Assembly: GCA_016786745.1 (NCBI GenBank)
Contig: JAEUVS010000150.1
Coordinates: 1 to 58,510 of the forward strand
Source: Chitinophagaceae bacterium
Lineage (GTDB): Bacteria > Bacteroidota > Bacteroidia > Chitinophagales > Chitinophagaceae
Direction of reading: 5' to 3'
DNA: 58,510 nucleotides
Translations under genes and position numbers: made by a program
Part shown: positions 1 through 8,358 of the stretch, piece after piece
Numbering within the stretch: position 1 is the stretch's first letter
Layout of the letters: each line of letters opens with the position of its first letter
The notes under the pieces: model-generated
The model's input: the letters and a program-made list of their open reading frames with translations, nothing else
What the model was told of the DNA's origin: nothing
Databases searched by the model: none

Positions 1-2
1 GC

Positions 3-179
3 GGTAAAAGGTTGATGACAGAATTCACACACCCTTGTCAATTTTATGTTACTACTCATATTTTATCGGAGAATCATTTTAAACCGACTCTCGATAAATC
101 TATCACAAGTCTCAATTCTCGTGTCATGAAACCTTCAGAACAAACGGATAACCTGATAAAGAAAATGAAAGAATCCTAA
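3..179 (+). CDS. Possible 3' end of an unidentified gene (cut by window edge)
   Basis: Reading frame 3 is open from the first bases for 58 codons to a TAA at 177-179. The other five frames of this stretch are closed by stops. The peptide ends in a lysine-rich tail (LIKKMKES) and matches no family I recognise. It could be the C-terminus of a real gene starting upstream of the window, or a chance open frame in AT-rich DNA. If real, it converges on mnmE. Confidence 0.3.
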   Translation, partial: GKRLMTEFTHPCQFYVTTHILSENHFKPTLDKSITSLNSRVMKPSEQTDNLIKKMKES

Positions 180-513
180 TTGACAAGGAGTCGCTGAACA
201 TGTATCAACAAAAGTAAGTAAGAGCAACAAAAAATTCTTTTAGAACGCCATTAGATGCGGATTTTCGGGGTCAAATCAATTTTCTGATTAAACCCATTAT
301 TTTTTAATAAGTGCCGAAGATCAGATGAAATCAATACGCTTTTCACTTTTTCCTGTCATGACATGTCATGACACTAATCCAGCTTAAAATGTTACCGAGT
401 AACGGTTCTCAGCTTCCAGTAACAAACCAGTAACAAGTTTGGTATTAACAAAGGACAGGATAAGGCAACATCGACAAACCGGAGAGGTTCACTAAAGCAA
501 TATACAGAAAATT
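180..513. other. Gene-poor intergenic region with palindrome and GTAAC motifs
   Basis: About 330 bases hold no supportable gene in either direction. The region contains a perfect 20-bp palindrome at 354-373, an inverted GTTAC-cga-GTAAC at 391-403, and two tandem copies of ccagtaacaa at 416-425 and 427-436. It lies downstream of mnmE and downstream of the possible partial ORF at the edge, so it is not an obvious promoter for either. Confidence 0.5.
354..373. repeat. Perfect 20-bp palindrome
   Basis: The sequence tgtcatgacatgtcatgaca is identical to its reverse complement and is built from two TCATGA half-units around ACATGT. The symmetry stops at the flanking bases (C on both sides). It could be an operator for a dimeric regulator or a recombination site; nothing next to it identifies its partner. 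Confidence 0.7.
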
Positions 514-556
514 CCCGATCCCTCGCTGCGCTCGGGATGACGAATTACATTCGTCA
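505..556 (-). terminator. Double hairpin at the mnmE 3' end; carries the TCGGGATGAC repeat motif
   Basis: Reading in the mnmE direction, the stop codon (554-556) lies inside a perfect 7-bp inverted repeat, TGACGAA-N5-TTCGTCA (538-556). A second hairpin with CCCGA/TCGGG arms (514-536) follows, and then AATTTTCT. The hairpin plus T-rich tail suggests a Rho-independent terminator. The arm sequence TCGGGATGAC also occurs twice between nuoD and nuoE, so this is probably a dispersed repeat that doubles as a terminator. Confidence 0.5.
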
Positions 557-1927
557 CTTTCCAATACAAAACTTACTGAAAATATAATCGAGCTGATCTT
601 CGGTGGTGATTTGGCCGGTGATTTCTCCAAGGAAATGAAGCGCGCGGCGGATGTCTAATGCAAGGAGATCACCGGGGAGTTGAGCGTCGAGACCTTTCAG
701 AATATCATCGATAGATGCATTTACCGCTTTCAACGCTTCATAGTGCCGCGCGTTTGTGACCACTGTATCCTCCGTATTTATTTTCCCATGCAACACTAAA
801 CTTACCAACCTCTTTTTCAACTCATCAAGATGAGGCTCATCCCGCGCTGATATCAATAATATAGCATTCGACAACCCGAATTTATTCTTCGCATACTCCT
901 CACCGTTGATATCAATTTTGTTTCCCACAAGCAACAGCTTACTTCCCGCCGAAGCATACCCATCCATTACTGTTCCCAGTTCTTCCGCCGGCATCTCGTT
1001 TACATCAAACACATACATCACCACATCCGCTTCCCTTATTTTCTCGAAAGTTTTTTCCATACCGGCCTTCTCAATAATGTCTCCCGTCTCATCCCTTAAA
1101 CCCGCAGTATCTATCAACCTGAACAAAATACCATCGATGTTTATAACCTCTTCTATCGTATCCCGCGTAGTGCCCGCGATGTCGCTGACAATTGCCCTGT
1201 TTTCGTTAAGTAAATTGTTTAACAACGTACTCTTGCCAGCATTCGGCTTGCCGACAATCGCTACACGCACGCCGTTCCTGATTACATTTCCATATTTGAA
1301 TGATTCCAGCAACCTTGCGGTTACTTCCTTTACGTTATTCAGAAGTTTATAAAACTGCGAGCGGTCGGCGAATTCAACATCTTCCTGCGAAAAGTCGAGC
1401 TCGAGTTCTATCAGCGCCGAAAACCTGATCATCTGCTCGCGTAATTCTTTCAATACATTAGAGAACCCTCCTCTCATTGCGTGTAATGCGGTATCGCGCG
1501 ATGCCTGCGTTTCGCTTGCGATTAAATCTGCCACCGCTTCGGCCTGAGCCAGGTCTAACTTGCCGTTTAAGAATGCGCGTTGAGTGAATTCGCCGGGTTT
1601 TGCGAGCCGTGCGCCTCCCGCAGTGCATGCTTCTATTACCTGCTGCTGTACGAATGGAGAGCCATGGCAGGAGATTTCTATTACGTCTTCGCCTGTGTAT
1701 GATTTGGGAGCTTTGAAGATGGATACGACGGCTTCATCGAGGATGTTATCGCCTGATTTTATGTTTCCGACGTGAAGGGTGTGAGATAGCTGGTCCGCCA
1801 GGTTCTTAGAGGGGAATATTTTATTGGCTATGGATATAGCATTTTTTCCGCTGATGCGGATTACGCCAATGGCTCCGATGCCAGGAGGAGTCGCGAGGGC
1901 GATGATGGTGTCGTCCCAGGTGTGCAT
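554..1927 (-). CDS. mnmE: tRNA modification GTPase MnmE
   Basis: MnmE acts with MnmG to install the (carboxymethyl)aminomethyl group on wobble U34 of certain tRNAs. The 457-residue protein has the usual length. Its N-terminal folate-binding TrmE domain begins DTIIALATPPGIGAIGVIRISG. It is followed by a helical domain, an inserted Ras-like G domain with P-loop GKPNAGKS, switch DTAGLRDE and NKID, and the family C-terminus FCIGK with its essential Cys. The ATG at 1925-1927 is chosen because it gives the conserved start; an open extension to 1993 runs through a purine-rich repeat and lacks family sequence. Its 3' end coincides with a hairpin. Confidence 0.97.
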   Translation of the reverse strand: MHTWDDTIIALATPPGIGAIGVIRISGKNAISIANKIFPSKNLADQLSHTLHVGNIKSGDNILDEAVVSIFKAPKSYTGEDVIEISCHGSPFVQQQVIEACTAGGARLAKPGEFTQRAFLNGKLDLAQAEAVADLIASETQASRDTALHAMRGGFSNVLKELREQMIRFSALIELELDFSQEDVEFADRSQFYKLLNNVKEVTARLLESFKYGNVIRNGVRVAIVGKPNAGKSTLLNNLLNENRAIVSDIAGTTRDTIEEVINIDGILFRLIDTAGLRDETGDIIEKAGMEKTFEKIREADVVMYVFDVNEMPAEELGTVMDGYASAGSKLLLVGNKIDINGEEYAKNKFGLSNAILLISARDEPHLDELKKRLVSLVLHGKINTEDTVVTNARHYEALKAVNASIDDILKGLDAQLPGDLLALDIRRALHFLGEITGQITTEDQLDYIFSKFCIGK

Positions 1928-1931
1928 GGAG

Positions 1932-1939
1932 CGAAGATA
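1932..1939 (-). promoter_or_regulatory. Possible -7 box of mnmE
   Basis: On the minus strand TATCTTCG matches the Bacteroidota -7 consensus TAnnTTTG at all but one fixed base. It ends 4 nt before the mnmE ATG, which would give a nearly leaderless mRNA. No clear -33 TTTG was found because the upstream sequence is the purine-rich repeat. Confidence 0.3.
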
Positions 1940-1940
1940 C

Positions 1941-1971
1941 GGGAGAGGGGAGAGGGGAAAGGGAGAGCGAG
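1941..1971 (+). repeat. G/A-rich repeat, left arm; perfect G-quadruplex motif
   Basis: The run holds GGG-AGA-GGGG-AGA-GGGG-AAA-GGG (1941-1963), which fits the four-run G-quadruplex pattern on the plus strand. It is an imperfect inverted copy of the C/T-rich tract at 2399-2426. Together they bracket the four-helix-bundle gene. Confidence 0.65.
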
Positions 1972-2041
1972 TAGTTTTTTTACTTAAAAACATGTTTCAA
2001 AAAACGTTTCTCCGAACAAAACCATGGCTTTTATTTGCTGA

Positions 2042-2395
2042 ATGTTTTTAGCCTTAAAGCATACAGGATTTGAAGTTTACATCCACGCTGGTGAAATAGT
2101 TGTAGAATGTTATCGACTTTCCAAATTGTTACCCTCAGATGAGAAATTTAACCTGGTTGGCCAAATCCGAAGAGCGGCCATATCGATCAAGTTAAATATT
2201 GCAGAAGGTGCGTCAAGAAGAACTACTGCTGAAAGAAAGAGATTCTATGAGATTGCAAGGAGTTCCCTGGTAGAGCTTGACTCAGCATTTGATGTATGCG
2301 TCGCGATTAACTATTACGATAACACACAACTCGTCAAATTAAGCAAACTTGTCAATAGTTGCTACGCGATGCTTTCGAAGCTAATTTCAAACTAA
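2042..2395 (+). CDS. Four-helix bundle protein (S23/bAvd-like family)
   Basis: The 117-residue protein belongs to the small helical family first described from intervening sequences in 23S rRNA genes (TIGR02436-type). It is structurally related to the accessory protein Avd of diversity-generating retroelements. The family signature is clear: QIRRAAISIKLNIAEGA, then RFYEIARSSLVELDS. The function of stand-alone members is unknown; helical pentamer formation and nucleic-acid binding are known for Avd relatives only. The ATG at 2042 sits about 70 bp downstream of a G-rich repeat whose inverted partner follows the stop codon. No reverse transcriptase or rRNA gene is nearby, so a DGR or rRNA-intron context is not supported here. 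Confidence 0.88.
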   Translation: MFLALKHTGFEVYIHAGEIVVECYRLSKLLPSDEKFNLVGQIRRAAISIKLNIAEGASRRTTAERKRFYEIARSSLVELDSAFDVCVAINYYDNTQLVKLSKLVNSCYAMLSKLISN

Positions 2396-2398
2396 CAC

Positions 2399-2426
2399 CT
2401 CTCCCCTCTCCTCTTTCCCCTCTCCC
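2399..2426 (+). repeat. C/T-rich repeat, right arm
   Basis: This pyrimidine tract begins three bases after the four-helix-bundle stop codon. Its reverse complement starts GGGAGAGGGG like the left arm at 1941 and then differs by small shifts in the A/G pattern, so the pair is an imperfect inverted repeat about 28 bp long. Confidence 0.65.
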
Positions 2427-2455
2427 AAAAAAAATCCCCGCCTTTCAGCGAGGAT
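2427..2455 (-). terminator. Rho-independent terminator of the exb-ton operon
   Basis: Read on the minus strand, the hairpin TCCTCGC-tgaaag-GCGGGGA (one non-Watson-Crick position) is followed by eight T residues. It lies just downstream of tonB. On the plus strand it also follows the four-helix-bundle gene, but the T-run favours the minus direction. Confidence 0.7.
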
Positions 2456-2489
2456 TGCTTATGGTACTTTCTAACCTTAATTCTAATTC

Positions 2490-3314
2490 CTACTGTGTTT
2501 CTAACCTAAACACGATTGGTTGTTTCTTATAACTTTTCACCTGCCTTCCATTCTGCACCGCTGGCGTCCATTTACCGCTCTTCTTGATAACCCGCACCGC
2601 TTCATCGCGAAGCTCCTGGGGACCGCTTATCGCTTCCACATCACTCACCATACCTGCTTTATCAACGATAAACTGAACCACCACAGCTCCCTGGATCTCG
2701 TTGTCCTGCGCTTCCTGCGGATACCTGAGCGTTTTGATCAGGTACCTCTGCCATGCAGCAGCGCCACCGGGGTAAGAGCTTTCAATTTCCACTTTAGTAA
2801 ACGTCTGGTCGTAGTCGGTTTCATCTCTTTTAGGAGCTTCTACCACACCCTTACCATCGTCGATGGGAGGAGCCACGATACCCTCATCTTTAATACCTTC
2901 CTGGTTAATCGCACCGATCTTTACTTCTTCGAGTTTTTCCACTTCTGGTGGTTTTTCCTCTTCCTTTACTTCTTCATCCTTCACAATTTTAGGTGGTGTA
3001 AACTTTGCTATTTCCACCTGTGGAGGAGGAGGGGGCGCCGGAGGCGGAGGAGGCGGTGGTTCTTCCTGCTCCTGTTTGATTTCTTCGAGCTGTACCTCCT
3101 GTACTACTACCGCTTTTGAGTCATCGCTGCTTTCCAGGTTTGCTGCAAGAAGATAACCTATAAACGAGAGGACGAAGATACCGACCATGCAGATCAGGGC
3201 TGTCCAGAGCCTCCTGTTGTACGTTTTTCTCAATTCGTACGCGCCGTATTCCTTATTCCTTCCCTCGAATACGATATCGAGAATATCGGCTTGCAGTATC
3301 TTGTTAGGTTCCAT
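2490..3314 (-). CDS. tonB: Energy transducer TonB
   Basis: TonB carries proton-motive energy from the ExbB/ExbD motor to outer-membrane TonB-dependent transporters. The 274-residue protein starts with the Bacteroidota-type cytoplasmic leader (ILDIVFEGRNKEYGAYELRKTY) and has one membrane segment at about residues 34-57. A proline/glutamate/lysine-rich periplasmic stretch with a poly-proline run follows, and a TonB C-terminal domain lies at about 180-274 (YPGGAAAWQRYL ... GAVVVQFIVDKAG). It is the last gene of the minus-strand set after two exbD genes and ends just before a terminator. The large plus-strand open frames here are shadows of the proline-rich codons. Confidence 0.95.
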   Translation of the reverse strand: MEPNKILQADILDIVFEGRNKEYGAYELRKTYNRRLWTALICMVGIFVLSFIGYLLAANLESSDDSKAVVVQEVQLEEIKQEQEEPPPPPPPAPPPPPQVEIAKFTPPKIVKDEEVKEEEKPPEVEKLEEVKIGAINQEGIKDEGIVAPPIDDGKGVVEAPKRDETDYDQTFTKVEIESSYPGGAAAWQRYLIKTLRYPQEAQDNEIQGAVVVQFIVDKAGMVSDVEAISGPQELRDEAVRVIKKSGKWTPAVQNGRQVKSYKKQPIVFRLETQ

Positions 3315-3359
3315 TTGAATGGTTTTTATTTAGATTCAGTTCTTTCAAAAATCCACAAC

Positions 3360-3941
3360 CTATCGCGCTGCGGGTTGAGCCGCTGCAGGTTGCGCAGCTG
3401 CTGGCATTGGCTGACCGGTTTCGGTAGCCACCATCATCTGACGTTCGATCGGGAACAGGTCGACCATGGCGTATCTCTTTACCTCGTTGATGGTCATTTC
3501 ATCAAGAAGGTCCACAATGTTTTTGTAATTCGAATCGGGACCGGGTTTTATCACCACTACAAAATCTTCCGGTTTTGTATTTTTCTTCTTATCGATGATA
3601 ACGTTCCTTATCTCCTTATAATTCGTTGTCTTTAAATTCGATCCGTCTGGTGCGAGCGTTCCTTCGTAGTAATACACCACGTTATTATTACCGAGGAGTA
3701 TCGACAATGCGCCCGACTCTTTCACCTTGTTCTGCTCTTCCGGCTTTTCAGTGTCCTTTGGCAGGAACAGTTTCATAGCCGTAGGCTGACTCATAGTCGT
3801 AGTGAATATGAAGAAGGTGATGAGCAGGAAGCCGAGGTCCACCATCGGTGTAAGGTCTACACGGGTGGACAGCTTTTTACTTTTCTTTACGCCTGGTCCT
3901 TTTTTCTGGTGCCCCCCACCTGAGGTATCCATTTCAGCCAT
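3360..3941 (-). CDS. exbD: ExbD-type biopolymer transport protein (second copy)
   Basis: This is a 193-residue ExbD/TolR family protein, a motor component that works with ExbB. It has a basic cytoplasmic N-terminus and one membrane helix carrying the functional aspartate (D35 in TPMVDLGFLLITFFIF). The periplasmic domain ends in an alanine/proline-rich tail. It differs from the upstream ExbD in its periplasmic part, with inserted segments (SILLGNNNVVYYYEG) common in Bacteroidota paralogues. It lies 27 bp after the other exbD and 45 bp before tonB. Two distinct ExbDs in one set suggest a heteromeric motor, which is an inference. Confidence 0.93.
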   Translation of the reverse strand: MAEMDTSGGGHQKKGPGVKKSKKLSTRVDLTPMVDLGFLLITFFIFTTTMSQPTAMKLFLPKDTEKPEEQNKVKESGALSILLGNNNVVYYYEGTLAPDGSNLKTTNYKEIRNVIIDKKKNTKPEDFVVVIKPGPDSNYKNIVDLLDEMTINEVKRYAMVDLFPIERQMMVATETGQPMPAAAQPAAAQPAAR

Positions 3942-3968
3942 AAAATATGGTTTTACAGGTTTTTAATG

Positions 3969-4640
3969 TTATTGCGCCGCTGGTTGGCTACCACGAGGCG
4001 CGTTGTTCTTCTGGTAGAGCGCCGTTCCGGGAGGTACGCCTTCCGGGTCGGTGATCATCTGGAACTTCAGCAGGTCATTCCTTTTCAACGCGTCCAGAAC
4101 CCCTTTGAATGCGGGGTATTTGGCCTGGTTGTCGCCTTTAACGAGCAGGTTCATTTTGCTGCCTTTGAAAGCTGTTTGCGCAGCTCTCAGCCACACCTGC
4201 AGCTCGTTGTTGGCGCTATCCACGGGTATGCCGGGTTTATCAACCTTGGCTACCTGGTCGGCCGGAAGCTTTAGATAGGATTTCATCTGCGAAAAAGGCA
4301 CTCCTATGAAAGATCCCGCACGAAGGAAACCCTTCTTTTCATCTGCCGTAAGGCCCAGCGCTTTCTGTTTGTCTACTTCGTCGATTATAGTTTGTTTTTC
4401 TGGCGATGCATCGTCGGAAACATTGAAGTACACTTTTCCTTTATCGTCCATCGTAATCATTACCACGTCTTTCTGCTCGGCGGGCGTAGTGGAAACCGAC
4501 TTGGGAGTGGTTACCGCGAGCGCCTCGTCGGGTTTGAATTTAGTGGTGAGGATGAAAAACGATAGCAGAAGAAAAGCCACGTCGCACATTGCCGTCATAT
4601 CTACCGCAGTACTCTTTCGTGGAACTTTTACTTTTGGCAT
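3969..4640 (-). CDS. exbD: ExbD-type biopolymer transport protein (first copy)
   Basis: This 223-residue ExbD/TolR protein has a short basic N-terminus (MPKVKVPRKS), a single membrane helix with the conserved aspartate (D20 in AMCDVAFLLLSFFIL), and a long periplasmic domain ending with an alanine/glutamine-rich tail. It is larger than classical ExbD (about 140 residues) because of an insert around residues 95-135. It follows exbB by about 63 bp and precedes the second exbD. Its partner is the ExbB encoded at 4704-5567. Confidence 0.93.
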   Translation of the reverse strand: MPKVKVPRKSTAVDMTAMCDVAFLLLSFFILTTKFKPDEALAVTTPKSVSTTPAEQKDVVMITMDDKGKVYFNVSDDASPEKQTIIDEVDKQKALGLTADEKKGFLRAGSFIGVPFSQMKSYLKLPADQVAKVDKPGIPVDSANNELQVWLRAAQTAFKGSKMNLLVKGDNQAKYPAFKGVLDALKRNDLLKFQMITDPEGVPPGTALYQKNNAPRGSQPAAQ

Positions 4641-4703
4641 ATTTTAAAATTTCAGGTTCTGAATAAGATGCTTTTTTACCCGATTTCCATAAACAAATTT
4701 CGC

Positions 4704-5567
4704 TTATTTATATAAAGAAGCGAAGCTTTGGGTGAGGGTAAATCCTGATTCGTCTATACCGTAGGTAATACCGTCTATTTTGGTTGTAAAGATGTTATAC
4801 ATGATGATCGCTACTGCTGATGTACCGATACCGAGGGCCGTGTTATAAAGGGCCTCAGAGATACCTCTTGACAGTTCTGCAGCCGCGTTACCACCACCTT
4901 CGGCGCCGAGGGCAGCAAACGATGTGATCATACCCAATACCGTTCCGAGAAGACCCAACAGTGTGGCCACTGATGCGATGGTCGAAAGGAACACGAGATT
5001 TTTTTCCAGCATCGGCAATTCCAGGGCCGTAGCTTCTTCCACTTCCTTCTGAATGTTCAGCACTTTCTGATCCGTATCGAGGTCTGTGTTACCGATCATT
5101 TCCTTGTACTTGCGAAGACCAGCTTTCATCACGTTTGCAACACTTCCCCTTTGTTTGTCGCACTCACCTATTGCAGCGTCAACATTTCTGTTTGCGAGAT
5201 GGTACTGTACCCTGCGGATGAACTCTGCGATGTTGCCTTTGCCTGTAGCCTTGCTAATGGTCAGAAAACGTTCAATAACAAACACTATAACAGTTAAAAA
5301 GCTTGCTATAAGGATTGGTACTATTATTCCACCTTCGTACATCCTTACCATTCCGCCTTTAGGACCTTTGTGATGAGGCCAGAAACCGCCTGCTGGATCT
5401 GGATCGGTGAAGTTGGCGGGATTGCCTAACACGAAACGCCAAATGATATATCCCGCAATAATACATGCTACTGGAGCTACCCATGATACTGCATTATTTT
5501 TTTTGAGAGGTTGAACCGATGTGCTACTCTTGGAAACAACTGATGCAGTTGGTTTTGTCTCAGCCAT
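4704..5567 (-). CDS. exbB: MotA/TolQ/ExbB proton channel protein
   Basis: ExbB forms the proton-conducting stator with ExbD. The 287-residue protein has an extra N-terminal membrane helix (about 28-49) typical of Bacteroidota, then the three classical helices at about 73-100, 193-220 and 235-261. The last two carry the family pattern (SVATLLGLLGTVLGMITSF, then NTALGIGTSAVAIIMYN). A cytoplasmic loop at about 105-190 lies between helices. It is the first gene of exbB-exbD-exbD-tonB and starts at the ATG at 5565-5567. The 213-bp upstream gap is shared with the divergent metalloprotease gene and must hold both promoters. Confidence 0.95.
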   Translation of the reverse strand: MAETKPTASVVSKSSTSVQPLKKNNAVSWVAPVACIIAGYIIWRFVLGNPANFTDPDPAGGFWPHHKGPKGGMVRMYEGGIIVPILIASFLTVIVFVIERFLTISKATGKGNIAEFIRRVQYHLANRNVDAAIGECDKQRGSVANVMKAGLRKYKEMIGNTDLDTDQKVLNIQKEVEEATALELPMLEKNLVFLSTIASVATLLGLLGTVLGMITSFAALGAEGGGNAAAELSRGISEALYNTALGIGTSAVAIIMYNIFTTKIDGITYGIDESGFTLTQSFASLYK

Positions 5568-5780
5568 AATGTGTTTTTTTTAGTGTTTGAAATTTTAACT
5601 GAATAGGTAGAATTGTTATACGCTTACAATTGTACAGAAAAACTTTTTTACTCTAACATTTTACTAACAAAAGTTTTTCAAAGGGCACACAATATAAACA
5701 ATATTCAAATGTGGCGTGCAAAAGTTAAGGTTTTCCGTTTTCACTATCTTCACGCCAGTATTTAATATTATTATAGTAAC

Positions 5781-8318
5781 ATGCCGACGAGCCATACCTT
5801 AAGAAACCTGGTGGCCCTGGTTTCTATCTTATCCTTCCTGAATTCCAATGCCCAGAATAAAAAAACCATTCCATCCCAGCGCGATACGTCAAAAACTGTG
5901 CAACTGACAGCTCCCGCGCCCGTTCCGAAAGGTCCCAAACCATATAAAGAAGTAATCACTGACCGGGCCATCACCCGTAAAGGATTAGTAACGGTACACC
6001 GTATCGAAGAGAAATGGTTTTTCGAAATTGGCGACAGTATTCTCAACCGCGATATCCTTCTCGTAAACCGCATAGCGAAGGCCCCCGCCAACACACGCGC
6101 CGGATTTTTCGGTTATGCCGGCGATGAAATCAACCAGAACGTAATACGCTTTGAAAAAGGTCCTAATAACAAACTGTTCCTTAGAAATATTTCATATTCG
6201 GTTTACGCCCGCGACACCGCCGGCGCAATGTATAAATCGGTAATGAACTCGAATGTTCAGCCGATAACAGTTGTGTTCGATGTCAAAGCATTTTCGAAAG
6301 ACAGCGCAGGCTCCGTGATAGAAGTGACCGACGTGCTCACCGGCGACAACGACGTTTTCTTTTTCTCCCCCTCTGTAAAAACCGCACTCCGGCTCGGCGG
6401 ACTTCAAAACGACAAATCATATATACTCGACATAAGACCGTACCCGATCAACACCGAAATGCGAACAGTCAAAACGTACTCGCGCAGTTCCGGTCCACCT
6501 GTTCCCGGTTTACCTCCTCCCAGTTCAGGCGGCTACGCTACTTTCGAGCTTAATACTTCGATGGTGCTGCTCCCGAAAACGCTTATGCGCCCGCGCTACT
6601 ACGACGACAGGGTATCGTATTTTACAACAGCATTCACCGACTACGATGCGGATCCGCAGGGCGTAAAAGACATCAGCCTGATCACCCGCTGGCGACTGGA
6701 GCCGAAACCGGAAGACATGGAGAAATTCAAAAAGGGCACAGCCGTTGAACCGCAAAAACCAATCGTATTTATAATCGACCCGGCTACACCCGCGAAATGG
6801 ATTCCTTACCTTATCCAGGGCGTAAAAGACTGGGAGCCTGCATTTGAAAAAGCAGGATTTAAAAATGCGATTACAGCGCGGCTGCCACCTTCGAACGAAG
6901 AAGATTCATCGTGGACGCTTGAAGACGCACGATATTCCGCGATTGTTTACAAACCCTCTGAAATTCCAAATGCATCCGGGCCTCACATACACGACCCCCG
7001 CACAGGAGAAATACTGGAGTCGCACATCAACTGGTATCACAATGTAATGAAGCTGCTTCATCAATGGTACGTGGTGCAGGCAGGAGCAACCGATCCGCGC
7101 GCCAGGAAGCCGCAGTTCAATGATTCGCTGATGGGCCAGCTGATCAGGTTTGTTTCTTCACACGAAGTAGGACATACACTGGGACTTCCGCATAATATGG
7201 GCGCATCCAGCGCGACCCCCGTCGAAAAATTGCGTGATAAGAAATGGGTCGAACAGCATGGACATACCGCTTCGATTATGGACTATGCGCGGTTCAATTA
7301 TGTTGCGCAGCCGGAAGATAGTATTGGCGAGAAAGGATTGTTCCCGAGAATAAATGATTATGATTTCTGGGCGATAGAATGGGGATATAAAATGTTTCCC
7401 GGCAAAACTGAAGAAGAAGAAAAAAAGCTGTTGAACGACTGGGTGAAAAACAAATTAACGAATCCGCGGTTGCGGTTTATTCATTTCAATGGCACCGATC
7501 CGCGCGCGCAGGCTGAAGATCTTGGCGATAATGCGATGAAGGCGTCTACCTACGGAATCAGGAACCTGAAAAGAATCTTGCCGGAGTTGCCGGCCTGGCT
7601 GAACGTGAAAGGCGAAGACTTTGAGGACCTCGATAAGATATACGATGAGGTGGTTACCCAATACATGCGTTATGTTGGTCACGTGCTCACGAATATCGGC
7701 GGAATTTATAATGATAGAAAAACCACCGACCAGGCAGGAGCGGTTTATGCCGTGGTTCCGAAAAATGTTCAGAAAGAGGCGATGGTATTTATTCAAAGAA
7801 ATCTTTTTGAAACGCCGACATGGTTGCTGAATAAAAAAATCCTCGACCTTACATCGTCGCCTTCATCGGATCAGTTGACTTCGATACAGGATAATTTTCT
7901 TGGCAGCATGCTGTCGACTTCGCGGCTGCAACGGTTGATTTCTTCCTCCAATCGCGAGAAGCAATCATACACGATAGACGAATATTTCGACGACATAAAA
8001 AATGCGTTGTGGAGCGAGTTGAAAACGAAACGGCCTATTGATAATTACAGGAGAAACTTGCAAAAATCATTTGTTGAGAGATTAAGCAGTATGGTTCAGC
8101 CTACCGGTGGTCCGGGTGGTGGCATAGGAGGAATTACTATTTTTCTCGGGCCGGTGATTGATCCGCGTAAGAGTGATATTATGTCCGTTTCGAAGGCGAC
8201 GCTGCGCGACCTCCGCGAAGAGATCAGGGTGGCGCTGCCAGGATTTACGGATAGGATGAGTAAGTATCACTTGCAGGATTTGGAGGAGAGGATCGGGAAG
8301 GTTTTGAAAGTAGATTGA
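5781..8318 (+). CDS. Exported zinc-dependent metalloprotease (DUF5117/DUF4953 type)
   Basis: The 845-residue protein starts with a signal peptide (residues 1 to about 25, ending LNSNAQ). It shows an extended metzincin-like zinc site, HEVGHTLGLPHN, with H461, E462, H465 and H471. The N-terminal third (DUF5118/DUF5117-like, with NRDILLVNRI) and the C-terminal helical part are those of large exported metalloproteases common in Bacteroidota; physiological substrates are not established. Length is normal. It lies divergent from exbB and 40 bp before a permease gene, separated from it by a heptad repeat. Confidence 0.9.
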   Translation: MPTSHTLRNLVALVSILSFLNSNAQNKKTIPSQRDTSKTVQLTAPAPVPKGPKPYKEVITDRAITRKGLVTVHRIEEKWFFEIGDSILNRDILLVNRIAKAPANTRAGFFGYAGDEINQNVIRFEKGPNNKLFLRNISYSVYARDTAGAMYKSVMNSNVQPITVVFDVKAFSKDSAGSVIEVTDVLTGDNDVFFFSPSVKTALRLGGLQNDKSYILDIRPYPINTEMRTVKTYSRSSGPPVPGLPPPSSGGYATFELNTSMVLLPKTLMRPRYYDDRVSYFTTAFTDYDADPQGVKDISLITRWRLEPKPEDMEKFKKGTAVEPQKPIVFIIDPATPAKWIPYLIQGVKDWEPAFEKAGFKNAITARLPPSNEEDSSWTLEDARYSAIVYKPSEIPNASGPHIHDPRTGEILESHINWYHNVMKLLHQWYVVQAGATDPRARKPQFNDSLMGQLIRFVSSHEVGHTLGLPHNMGASSATPVEKLRDKKWVEQHGHTASIMDYARFNYVAQPEDSIGEKGLFPRINDYDFWAIEWGYKMFPGKTEEEEKKLLNDWVKNKLTNPRLRFIHFNGTDPRAQAEDLGDNAMKASTYGIRNLKRILPELPAWLNVKGEDFEDLDKIYDEVVTQYMRYVGHVLTNIGGIYNDRKTTDQAGAVYAVVPKNVQKEAMVFIQRNLFETPTWLLNKKILDLTSSPSSDQLTSIQDNFLGSMLSTSRLQRLISSSNREKQSYTIDEYFDDIKNALWSELKTKRPIDNYRRNLQKSFVERLSSMVQPTGGPGGGIGGITIFLGPVIDPRKSDIMSVSKATLRDLREEIRVALPGFTDRMSKYHLQDLEERIGKVLKVD

Positions 8319-8323
8319 CAGGA

Positions 8324-8355
8324 GACGTGAATCGGCAATCGTGAATCGTGAATAG
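8324..8355 (+). repeat. Heptad repeat, copy A
   Basis: Four 7-bp units of the form CGTGAAT (one diverged, CGGCAAT) follow the metalloprotease stop. The 32-bp block is 31/32 identical to the block at 9641-9672. Its last bases (TAG at 8353-8355) close the upstream reading frame of the permease gene. Confidence 0.85.
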
Positions 8356-8358
8356 TTT

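Noticed and set aside
2042..2395. Diversity-generating retroelement accessory (Avd) identity for the four-helix-bundle gene
   Set aside because: No reverse transcriptase gene, template repeat or variable repeat is present nearby.
2520..3119. 199-residue plus-strand open frame across tonB
   Set aside because: It is antisense to the proline/glutamate-rich codons of tonB; the product is low-complexity and matches no family.
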